In this document: one piece after another, positions 35,870 through 43,027 of the stretch
Layout of the letters: every line of letters starts with the position of its first letter
Position numbering within the stretch: the stretch's first letter is position 1
Origin: Streptomyces ruber
Lineage (GTDB): Bacteria; Actinomycetota; Actinomycetes; Streptomycetales; Streptomycetaceae
Direction: 5' to 3'
NCBI RefSeq assembly: GCF_014648075.1
Contig: NZ_BMQK01000002.1
Span: 496,001-560,000 of the forward strand
Length of the DNA stretch: 64,000 nt
Notes under the pieces: generated by a model
The model's database searches: none
The model's input: the letters and a program-made list of their open reading frames with translations, nothing else
What the model was told of the DNA's origin: nothing
Translations under genes and position numbers: made by a program

Positions 35870-36604
35870 TCACAGCCGCCCCGCGTGCAGCGCCATCTGC
35901 GTCATCGCCCGTCGCGCGTGCTCCGCCACCGCGGCCGGCGAGTCGCCGAGGTGGACGTGCAGGGCCCGGGACGCCTCGTCGACGCGTCCCGCGAGGACCA
36001 GTTCCAGGATCTCGATGTGCTCGGCGACGGCCGTCTCCACCCGGCCGGGGTCGAGGAAGTCGTACATCCGCACCCGCCGGACCCGTCGCCCGGCGGTGAC
36101 CAGGGCCTCGGTCAGCGCCCGGTTGCCGGAGGCGCGGCAGAGCTCGGCGTGGAACCGTTCCTCCTGGATCACGAAACGGTGGTCCGGCGCCGGCGGGTGC
36201 TCCCGCATCCCGTGCCAGCGCCGCAGTTCCGCGGTGAGGACGCCCGCGTCGTGCCGGGCGGCCGGGTCCTCCGCCACACGGGCCATCCCGCGCAGCTCCA
36301 GGGTGACCCCGAGCTCGTACAGGTCCGTCAGCCGGTCGAGGGTGGGCACGGTGACCCGGAAACCCTCGTCGCCCCGCTCGACCAGGCCGTCGGCCAGCAG
36401 CCGGGCCAGCGCCTCGCGGACCGGGGTGCGCGACACCCCGAACCGGTCGGCCAGCCGCATCTCGGCCAGCCGCTCCCGGGGCGCGAACTCACCGCCGAGC
36501 ACGGCCTCCCGCAGCCTGACGTAGACCTCCTCGCGGAGCGAGGGCGCGTGCGCCCCGCTCCGTCCGACGGCCGGGTCCACTTGTGTATACAGGTCGGGGT
36601 CCAT
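35870..36604 (-). CDS. GntR family regulator, FCD type
   Basis: The 244-residue protein has a winged helix at about 20-90 ('LREEVYVRLREAVLGGEFAPRERLAEMRLADRFGVSRTPVREALARLLADGLVERGDEGFRV') and an FCD helical effector domain afterward ('LTDLYELGVTLELRGMARVAED...RFVIQEERFHAELCRASGNRALTEALV...VAEHIEILELVLAGRVDEASRALHVHL'), with the metal-binding His/Asp pattern of the family. It is downstream of and on the same strand as the nickel-type ABC operon, so may be co-transcribed. No good ribosome site precedes the ATG at 36604; the start could be the GTG 18 bases inside. Confidence 0.85.
   Translation of the reverse strand: MDPDLYTQVDPAVGRSGAHAPSLREEVYVRLREAVLGGEFAPRERLAEMRLADRFGVSRTPVREALARLLADGLVERGDEGFRVTVPTLDRLTDLYELGVTLELRGMARVAEDPAARHDAGVLTAELRRWHGMREHPPAPDHRFVIQEERFHAELCRASGNRALTEALVTAGRRVRRVRMYDFLDPGRVETAVAEHIEILELVLAGRVDEASRALHVHLGDSPAAVAEHARRAMTQMALHAGRL
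36584..36591. promoter_or_regulatory. TGTATACA palindrome at the GntR start
   Basis: TGTATACA is a perfect palindrome in the first codons of the GntR gene, the kind of core seen in operators of FCD-type GntR proteins. If the true start is further inside, it would lie just before the start and could be an autoregulatory site. Confidence 0.35.
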
Positions 36605-36671
36605 GGCGGGACACGGTAGGGAACGCTTGTTTCCCGCACGTCCCGCCGTCCATGAACGGCGTGTTACGCGG

Positions 36672-37337
36672 CTACGGGGTTCCGCCGGTCACGTCCTCCC
36701 AGTGCGCCGTCCGGTCGCACCAGCGGCGCAGCAGCGTGTGGTCGTGGCCGACGGCGAGGAGGCCGGCCCCGGTGGCGGCGCGGTACTCCTCCACGACCGC
36801 GACCAGCGCGGCGGTGGTCGAGGCGTCGAGCATCGCGGTCATCTCGTCGCACACCAGCCAGCGCGGGCGCAGCACCAGGGCGCGGGCCAGGCAGGCGCGC
36901 TGCAGCTGGCCGTCGCTGACCTCGTGCGGCCGCCTGCCCAGCAGGTCCGGTGTCAGGCCGACGGCCGCCGCCAGCTCGGCCACCCGCCCGGGCGCCTCCT
37001 CGCGGCGGCCGGTGGCGCGGAGCGGTTCGGCGATCAGGTCGGTGAGCCGCAGCCGCGGATCGGCGGAGAGCCGGGGCTGCTGGAAGACGACCCCGACGGC
37101 GGTGCGCTGCTCGCGCGGGGCGCGGTGCCGCCAGCGCCGTACGGGCGTGCCGTCGAGCAGCAGGGTGCCGGAGTCGGGCCGGTGCAGCAGGGCCGCGACC
37201 CGGGCGAGGGTGGACTTGCCGCAGCCGCTGGGGCCGAGCAGACCGACGGCCTCACCGGGCGCGACGGCCAGGGAGGCGTTCCGTACGACCGGGGCCTTCG
37301 GGTCGTATCCGGCGGTGACGGCGCGCAGTTCAAGCAT
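36672..37337 (-). CDS. nikE: Nickel/peptide ABC transporter ATP-binding protein (NikE type)
   Basis: The 221-residue ATPase has Walker A 'GPSGCGKST', Q-loop 'VFQQPRLS', signature 'VSDGQLQRACLARALVL' (atypical SDGQ in place of SGGQ), and Walker B 'WLVCDEMTAML'. It is the shorter of the two ATPases, as in Nik systems (NikE). The ATG at 37337 overlaps the preceding gene by 8 bases. The last gene of the transport operon before GntR. Confidence 0.85.
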   Translation of the reverse strand: MLELRAVTAGYDPKAPVVRNASLAVAPGEAVGLLGPSGCGKSTLARVAALLHRPDSGTLLLDGTPVRRWRHRAPREQRTAVGVVFQQPRLSADPRLRLTDLIAEPLRATGRREEAPGRVAELAAAVGLTPDLLGRRPHEVSDGQLQRACLARALVLRPRWLVCDEMTAMLDASTTAALVAVVEEYRAATGAGLLAVGHDHTLLRRWCDRTAHWEDVTGGTP

Positions 37338-38322
37338 GGACGTCCTCCGCGGCTCTCACGTCGGACCCCGGGACGGGATGGTGGCAGGCGACTCCGCCGG
37401 TGACCGGCGGCAGGGCGGCGCAGGCGTCGGTGGCGCGGTCGCAGCGCGGTGCGAAGGCGCAGCCCTCGGGGAGGGCGCCCAGTTCCGGGGGCAGGCCGGG
37501 GATCGGGGTGAAGGCCCGGTCCGGCAGGGCCCGGAGCAGGCCGCGGCCGTAGGGGTGGCGGGGGCCGGGGGAGCCGAAGAACGAGGCCGCGTCGGCCAGT
37601 TCGACGATGCGGCCCGCGTACATCACGGCGACCCGGTCGGCGATGCGTTCCGCCGCCGCCAGATCGTGGGTGATCATCAGCAGACCCCGGCCGGTGCCGT
37701 CGGCGGTGTCGACGTGCCGCCGCAGCTCGTCGACCGTGCGGTCCACCAGGTCGCGGTCGAGCCCGGTGGTCGGTTCGTCGGCGAGCAGCAGGGGCGCGTC
37801 GCCGACGAGGGCGAGCGCGGTGGCGGCGCGCTGGGCGAGGCCGCCGGAGAGTTCGTGCGGATGGCGGTCGAGGTGGCCGGCGGGGAAGGCGGCGCGTTCG
37901 GCGGCGGCCCGCGCCGCGTCCCGTACGGCGGCCCGGCCCCGTATCCCGGCCAGCGCGGCGACGGTCTCCTCGGTCTGCGAGCGGATGGTGCGTACGGGGG
38001 TGAGGTGCGCGGCGGGGCTCTGCGGCACGAGACCGATCAGGCGGCCCCGCACCTTCCGGCTGAGCGTGCGCTCGTCGGCGGAGATCAGGTCCAGGTCGCC
38101 GAGCCGTGCCTCGCCCGCGCTCTGGGCGTTGGCGGGCAGCAGCCCGAGGAGGGCGGAGGCGAGCACGGACTTGCCGCAGCCGCTCTCGCCGATCAGCGCC
38201 AGGCATTCGCCGGGCGCCACGTCGAAGTGGACGTCGGTGACGGCGGCGACGCGGCGCCCGCCCGGCATGAGGAAGCGCACCGACAGTCCGCGCACCGACA
38301 GCACGGGGGTTGGCTCGGTCAC
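37330..38322 (-). CDS. nikD: Nickel/peptide ABC transporter ATP-binding protein (NikD type)
   Basis: The 330-residue ATPase has Walker A 'GESGCGKSVLA', Q-loop, 'HPHELSGGLAQRAATALAL' signature, Walker B 'LLLADEPTTGLD', and a C-terminal oligopeptide/Ni transporter extension ('HPYGRGLLRALPDRAFTPIPGLPPEL..GCAFAPRCDRATDACAALPP') with Cys residues of the C-terminal OppD/DppD-type region. GTG 38322 overlaps the nikC-type stop. Together with NikE it powers the importer. Confidence 0.88.
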   Translation of the reverse strand: MTEPTPVLSVRGLSVRFLMPGGRRVAAVTDVHFDVAPGECLALIGESGCGKSVLASALLGLLPANAQSAGEARLGDLDLISADERTLSRKVRGRLIGLVPQSPAAHLTPVRTIRSQTEETVAALAGIRGRAAVRDAARAAAERAAFPAGHLDRHPHELSGGLAQRAATALALVGDAPLLLADEPTTGLDRDLVDRTVDELRRHVDTADGTGRGLLMITHDLAAAERIADRVAVMYAGRIVELADAASFFGSPGPRHPYGRGLLRALPDRAFTPIPGLPPELGALPEGCAFAPRCDRATDACAALPPVTGGVACHHPVPGSDVRAAEDVHA

Positions 38323-39206
38323 AGCATGAGCTCCGATCGGCGCCGTGGGCTGATCCGTTCCCGCCAGGCCCCGGCGAGGCCGGCGATGGCGAGGGTGGGG
38401 ACGATGATGAACAGGCCGGGGAACAGGGTCGGCCACCAGTGCCCGGCGAGCAGTGAACTCCGCGCGCCCTGCACCAGGTTGCCGAGGCTCGCCATGTGGG
38501 TGGGCAGTCCGAGGCCGAGGAAGGACAGGGCCGACTCGTGCCACATGGCGTGCGGCACCATCAGCACGGCGGCGAGCGCGGCCTGCGGTGCCACGGCCGG
38601 CAGCAGGTGCCGTACCGCGATCCGCCGCCGTGAGGCACCCCCGGACACGGCCGCGTCGATGAACGGGCGGGAGCGCAGCGACAGCACCTCGGCGCGCACG
38701 ATCCGGGCGGTCGACAGCCAGTGCGTGGACGCGACCGAGACGGCCACCGGCACGACACCCGGCCGGAACAGGGCGACGACGAAGATGCCGAGCAGCAGGT
38801 GCGGCACGGACGACAGGGTGTCGACCACCCGCATCACGGCCCGGTCGACCCAGCCGCCCAGCGCCCCGGCGGCGGCCCCGACGGCGGTGCCCACCACGGC
38901 CGCCACGAGCGCCGCCACCAGGCCGACGAGCAGGGAGACCCGCAGCCCGTAGACACAGCGCAGCAGCAGGTCGCGGCCGAGGTCGTCGGTGCCGAACGGG
39001 TGCGACCGGCTCGGCGGTTGCAGTTTGGCGGCGAGGTCGACGGCCTGCTGGTCGAGCTGGGCCAGCGGCGGCACGAGGAGCACCGCGAGCACGGTCAGCG
39101 CCACCAGCGCGGCGGAGACCCGTACCCGTACCGTGCGGGTGGAGCGGCGCCTGATGCCGTACGACCGCCAGACCGCGCTCTGCGCGGCGGGAGCGTCACA
39201 TGTCAC
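38319..39206 (-). CDS. nikC: Nickel/peptide ABC transporter permease (NikC type)
   Basis: The 295-residue membrane protein opens with a basic segment, has six hydrophobic stretches, and the family pattern 'HPFGTDDLGRDLLLRCVYGLRVSLLVGLVAALVAAVVGTAVGAAAG' typical of DppC/NikC, then 'FIDAAVSGGASRRRIAVRHLLPAVAP' (EAA loop). It forms half of the membrane channel. The start overlaps nikB by 11 bases and its end overlaps nikD by 4. Confidence 0.9.
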   Translation of the reverse strand: MTCDAPAAQSAVWRSYGIRRRSTRTVRVRVSAALVALTVLAVLLVPPLAQLDQQAVDLAAKLQPPSRSHPFGTDDLGRDLLLRCVYGLRVSLLVGLVAALVAAVVGTAVGAAAGALGGWVDRAVMRVVDTLSSVPHLLLGIFVVALFRPGVVPVAVSVASTHWLSTARIVRAEVLSLRSRPFIDAAVSGGASRRRIAVRHLLPAVAPQAALAAVLMVPHAMWHESALSFLGLGLPTHMASLGNLVQGARSSLLAGHWWPTLFPGLFIIVPTLAIAGLAGAWRERISPRRRSELML

Positions 39207-40206
39207 TGAACTTCACCCTCGGGTCGAACAGTCCGTAGAGCAGGTCCGCCAGCAGGTTGCCGGCCAGGACGGCGGCCGTGGCGAGCACGGTCAGCGCGGC
39301 GAGCAGCGGGAAGTCGACGGCGGTGGCCGCCTCCACGGTGGCCGCGGCGATGCCCGGCCAGCTGAACACGGTCTCCACCAGCAGGGCGCCGGTGATGAGT
39401 TCGGGCACGCGGGACCCGATCAGGGTCAGCACCGGCAGCAGTCCGGAGCGCAGTGCGTGGCCGAGCAGTACGGTGCGCTCGCTCAGCCCCCGCGCGCGGG
39501 CGCCGCGCACGGGGTCCTCCGCGAGCGCGTCGCCGACGCCCTGGCGGACGTACAGGACGAACCAGGGGAGTTGGGATACGGCCAGTACACCGGCGGGCAG
39601 GACGAGGTGGCTCGCCACCTGCCCCGCCGTCACCTGTTCGCTGGCCGTGTCGGTGAGGCCGCCGGCCGGGAGCACGCCGAGCTGGAGGGCGAACAGCCAG
39701 ACTGCGAGCAGGCCGAGCCAGAAGGTCGGTGCGGCCTCCAGGGTGTACGACAGGGAGGTCACCACCCGGTCGAGCGGCGAGCCGGGACGGCGGGCGGCGA
39801 GCACGCCGAGCACCGTGCCGAGCACCACGGCCGCCACGAGGGCGACCGCGCACAGCAGCGTCGACCAGACGACCCGCTCGCCGATGACCTGGGCGACCGG
39901 CTGCCGCATCACGGTGGACTGACCGAGGTCGCCGGTGAACGCCGAGGTCAGCCACTCCCACCAGCGGGCGGCGAAGGGCTCGTCCGCGCCCAGGTTGTCC
40001 CGCAGCCGGTCGAGGGTCTCCTGGTCGGCGGCGAGGGCGGCCGTGCCCGCGTACGCCTTGACGGGGTCGAAGGGGGAGGCGGCGGCGATCGCGAACACCC
40101 CGAAGGTGACGACGAGGAGGACGGGGGCGGCGAACAGCAGCCGCCGCCCCGCGAGGCGTGCCATCGCTCCCCAGGGCAGCGACCGGGGCCGGTGCGGGGA
40201 GCTCAC
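39196..40206 (-). CDS. nikB: Nickel/peptide ABC transporter permease (NikB type)
   Basis: The 336-residue membrane protein has the DppB/NikB pattern: N-terminal 'RLLFAAPVLLVVTFGVFAIAA', an extracytoplasmic part ('DPVKAYAG...GDLGQSTVMRQPVAQVIGERVVWSTLL') and six segments with EAA loop 'DPVRGARARGLSERTVLLGHALRSGLLPVLTLIG'. GTG 40206 overlaps the nikA stop (GTGA), so translation is coupled; the ATG at 40164 is an alternative. Confidence 0.9.
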   Translation of the reverse strand: MSSPHRPRSLPWGAMARLAGRRLLFAAPVLLVVTFGVFAIAAASPFDPVKAYAGTAALAADQETLDRLRDNLGADEPFAARWWEWLTSAFTGDLGQSTVMRQPVAQVIGERVVWSTLLCAVALVAAVVLGTVLGVLAARRPGSPLDRVVTSLSYTLEAAPTFWLGLLAVWLFALQLGVLPAGGLTDTASEQVTAGQVASHLVLPAGVLAVSQLPWFVLYVRQGVGDALAEDPVRGARARGLSERTVLLGHALRSGLLPVLTLIGSRVPELITGALLVETVFSWPGIAAATVEAATAVDFPLLAALTVLATAAVLAGNLLADLLYGLFDPRVKFSDM

Positions 40207-41798
40207 TTCTTGGGCTGCCAGTCCTCGAGGTTCCACCACGGGCCGCTGCCGAAGCCGTGCTCGTGCGGTTCCACCTGCGTGGTCAGCCCCTTCCAGCGGT
40301 CGGCCAGCACGTAGGTGTGGTCGACGTGGGTGAGGTAGGTGGTGCCGGGGTCCTTCACCAGTTCGCGCTGGACCGTGTCGTAGGCGGTCTTGCGGTCCGC
40401 GCGGTCCTGGCTGCGGCGGGCCTCGTCGAGCGCCTCGTCGACCGCGGGGTTGTCGTAACGGCCCATGTTGTTGAAGCCGTCGCCGGCGAGGGAGGAGTGC
40501 AGCGTGCGGTAGAGGGTGAAGTCGGGGTCACCCGTGCTGCCGCCGCCCGCCAGGACCGCGTCGTCGCCCATCCGCGGCTCGATGACCTCCCAGGTGGCGC
40601 TCTCCACCGTCACCTCGATGCCGGCCTCCTTGGCGTCGGAGGCGTAGGCGAGGGCGTGGTCCTGGCGGAGCTTGTCGCCCGCGGGGTAGAGAAGGGTGAA
40701 GGCCGCCCGCCGGCCGTCCCTGGACCGTACGCCGTCCGCGTCGGCCTTCCAGCCCGCCCGGTCCAGGATCTCCTCGGCCCCGGCCAGGTCCCGCTTGCGC
40801 TCGATGCCCTTCGCGAACCAGGCGTCGTCGCTGGGCAGCGGCCCGTACGCCGGGCGGCCCGCGCCGTCGAGGATCCGCTCCACCATGGCCTCGCGGTCCA
40901 CGGCGGCGTCGAGGGCCTGCCGGATCGCGCGGTCGCCCGTGACCTCGTCGCCCGTGGGGAGGGTGACGGCGCGGAAGTCGTAGGTCTTCGCGTCGTACCT
41001 CACCTTCCCCTCGTCGCCGTCGAAGGTGGCGGCGAGGGCGGGCGTCAGGACCGCGCCGTCGAGGTCGCCGGAGCGCAGCCGGGTGGCGCGCACGTCGTCG
41101 TCCTCGATGATCGCCATGGTCACCTTCTCGACCTCCGGCGCGCCGCCCCAGTAGTCGGGGTTGGCCTCGAAGGTGAGCTTCTCGCCCTTGCTCCAGCCGG
41201 TGAGGACGTACGGTCCGGTGCCGACGGGCTTCGTGTTGAAGGAGCCGGTGTTGGGGTCCTGCTTCCCCACGATGTGCTCGGGGACGATGGGCAGCGTGGT
41301 GCGTGCGGCGAACGGTGCGTACGGGTACTTGAGGGTGAAGACGACCTTGTCGTCGCCGTCCGCCCGAACCTCCTCGACGGCGTCCAGTTCGTTGCGGAAG
41401 GTGTTGTTCGTCTTCGGGTCGAGGGCGGTCCGGTAGGTGAAGACGACGTCCTCGGCGGTCAGCGGCTCGCCGTCGCTGAACCTCACCCCGTCGCGGAGGT
41501 GGTAGGTGTACGTGCGCCCGTCGTCGCCGACCTCGGGCAGGGCGGTCGCGAGCGCGGGGGTCAGCTGCTCGTCGGCGCCCCGGGCGAGAAGCCCGTCGAA
41601 GATCTTCGAGTTGCCGTCCTTGCCGTAGCCGAGCAGCGGGCTGAGCGTGTCCGGTTCGTTGGCCACACCGATCACGACGGAGTCGGCGGCCCCTTCGTCT
41701 CCCGTGCCGCCGCCGGGCGCCGAGCATGCGGCGACACCGCCGAGCACCGCCGCCGCGGCGGCGACTCTCCGTATCCGTCGGACCGTTGGGACCGTCAT
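40203..41798 (-). CDS. nikA: Nickel/peptide ABC transporter substrate-binding lipoprotein (NikA type)
   Basis: The 531-residue protein has a signal peptide and lipobox VAAC (Cys25), followed by a family 5 solute-binding domain: 'DTLSPLLGYGKDGNSKIFDGLLAR', 'YHLRDGVRFSDGEPLTAEDVVFTYRTALDP', 'VGTGPYVLTGWSKGEKLTFEANPDYWGG'. Family 5 proteins bind nickel or peptides; the Nur-like box upstream makes nickel more likely than peptide. CAGGAG lies 9 bases before the ATG at 41798. First gene of a five-gene overlapping operon. Confidence 0.88.
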   Translation of the reverse strand: MTVPTVRRIRRVAAAAAVLGGVAACSAPGGGTGDEGAADSVVIGVANEPDTLSPLLGYGKDGNSKIFDGLLARGADEQLTPALATALPEVGDDGRTYTYHLRDGVRFSDGEPLTAEDVVFTYRTALDPKTNNTFRNELDAVEEVRADGDDKVVFTLKYPYAPFAARTTLPIVPEHIVGKQDPNTGSFNTKPVGTGPYVLTGWSKGEKLTFEANPDYWGGAPEVEKVTMAIIEDDDVRATRLRSGDLDGAVLTPALAATFDGDEGKVRYDAKTYDFRAVTLPTGDEVTGDRAIRQALDAAVDREAMVERILDGAGRPAYGPLPSDDAWFAKGIERKRDLAGAEEILDRAGWKADADGVRSRDGRRAAFTLLYPAGDKLRQDHALAYASDAKEAGIEVTVESATWEVIEPRMGDDAVLAGGGSTGDPDFTLYRTLHSSLAGDGFNNMGRYDNPAVDEALDEARRSQDRADRKTAYDTVQRELVKDPGTTYLTHVDHTYVLADRWKGLTTQVEPHEHGFGSGPWWNLEDWQPKK

Positions 41799-41839
41799 GA
41801 CCTCACACTCCTGTTGCCCCTGTTACGAGTGGAACGCTG

Positions 41840-41856
41840 TTGCATATTAGTTGCAG
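41840..41856. promoter_or_regulatory. Nur box (nickel-responsive Fur-family site) before the nik operon
   Basis: TTGCAT (41840-41845), 5 bases, TTGCAG (41851-41856): matches the Streptomyces coelicolor Nur consensus tTGCaa-N5-ttGCAA with 5/6 in each half. It lies 42 bases before the nikA start, overlapping a TAATAT -10-like hexamer on the minus strand. With nickel, Nur would bind here and repress import. Confidence 0.7.
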
Positions 41857-41885
41857 GTGCGTCACAGGTGTAGAGCGCATGGAGA

Positions 41886-41927
41886 GGGGGCGCCGCGGGC
41901 CGCTCGTGGTCGGCCCGCGACGCCCCC
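41886..41927. terminator. Terminator hairpin of the trypsin-like gene
   Basis: 17-bp arms (41886-41902 and 41911-41927) with one mismatch and an 8-base loop, 22 bases after the protease stop on the minus strand. Confidence 0.8.
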
Positions 41928-41949
41928 TGGCGTCACCCGAGGGAGAACC

Positions 41950-42753
41950 TCAGGAGTTGATCTGCTGGGTGACGAGGTCGGAGAAGGTCGTCAGCCGGGT
42001 GTAGACGCCCGGGTAACCGGCCCACGCGCAGCCGTTGCCCCAGGAGACGATGCCCGCCAGGACACCGTTGATCATCAGCGGGCCGCCGCTGTCGCCCTGG
42101 CAGGTGTCCACGCCGCCGGAGGCGTAGCCGGCGCACACCATGTCGCTCGCCTTGTAGGACGAGCCGTAGGACGAGGAGCAGCTGGAGTCGGAGACGGTCG
42201 GCACCGTCGCCGTGCGCAGCTGGTTGGAGGAGCTGCCGCCCGAGGAGGTGGTGCCCCAGCCGAGGATGCGGGCGGTGGTGCCGGCCGCGTACACGCCGGT
42301 CTGCGAGGCGGAGACGTACGGCGCCGTCGTGTACGGCATCGAGCTCGACAGGGTCAGCACCGCCACGTCGTAACCTCTGGTGGCCGACGTGTAGCTCGGG
42401 TGGATCCATATTCGGCTGACCTGCGCGACCGTGCCGTCACTGCCGTTGCGGTAGGTACGGCCGCCGACGACACGGGTGCTGCTGGTGGACCGGCCGACCA
42501 TGCAGTGCGCGGCCGTGACGACCTTGTCGGGCGCGACCAGGGTGCCGCCGCAGAACTGCGACTGCGAGGCGGTCGTGATCTGCATGACGTACGGGTACGC
42601 GCTCGCGGTGGTCGTGGTGCCACCGACGACGGGCTGGGGAGCGGCGGCCGCGGAGGGGGCGCCCAGCAGCGTGGCCGCGGCGGCGGCAGCGGTCGCGGCG
42701 ACGGCGACGAGCGACTTCTTGGCGCGGTTGAACCCGAACAAAGGGGTCTCCAT
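41950..42753 (-). CDS. Secreted trypsin-like serine protease (S1A)
   Basis: The 267-residue preproenzyme has a signal peptide (about 1-41), a short pro part, the activation site 'PQPVVGGTTTTASAYPYV', catalytic His in 'TAAHCM', Asp in 'GYDVAVLTL', Ser in 'CQGDSGGPL' and an Asp in 'GVDTCQ' forming the S1 pocket for Arg/Lys. Six Cys fit three disulfides. It is close in layout to S. griseus trypsin. Starts: ATG 42753 (no clear ribosome site) or TTG 42741, which has GGAG 6 bases upstream and would start at LFGFNRAKK. The upstream region contains two related dyads. Confidence 0.92.
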   Translation of the reverse strand: METPLFGFNRAKKSLVAVAATAAAAAATLLGAPSAAAAPQPVVGGTTTTASAYPYVMQITTASQSQFCGGTLVAPDKVVTAAHCMVGRSTSSTRVVGGRTYRNGSDGTVAQVSRIWIHPSYTSATRGYDVAVLTLSSSMPYTTAPYVSASQTGVYAAGTTARILGWGTTSSGGSSSNQLRTATVPTVSDSSCSSSYGSSYKASDMVCAGYASGGVDTCQGDSGGPLMINGVLAGIVSWGNGCAWAGYPGVYTRLTTFSDLVTQQINS

Positions 42754-42904
42754 TCGTGGGGGTTGCCGGTGGGGGTCGCGCGGGTGGGGGTGGTGCACGG
42801 GACCGCCTCCCCCGTGGGGAAGGGGGAAGGGGAGGTGCTGGTCCCGTGTGCCCTGGCGAGCGGCACGTCCTCAACCTAGGAGCGGCGCGCACCGGCGCCC
42901 AATG

Positions 42905-42942
42905 GGGGAAGCCCCTAGCCGAGTCGAGGAGGGAAAACCCTC
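42905..42942. promoter_or_regulatory. Two related dyads upstream of the protease gene
   Basis: GGGG-AAG-CCCC (42905-42915) and GAGGG-AAAA-CCCTC (42929-42942) are two similar inverted repeats with centres 26 bases apart, in the 152-190 bases upstream of the protease start. They could be regulator sites, for instance of the adjacent LAL regulator; the binding protein is unknown. Confidence 0.4.
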
Positions 42943-43027
42943 GATGACCCCATGCCCGGTTTGAACCTAGGCTGACCCCGAGAGGCCGTCGGCCGTGCCG
43001 TCGGTCGTCGGCTGCGTCCCGGGGAGG

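Noticed and set aside
35486..36524. Long plus-strand frames over the GntR gene and its flank
   Set aside because: The FCD-GntR frame on the minus strand has clear family motifs; plus frames are Arg/Pro-rich shadows.
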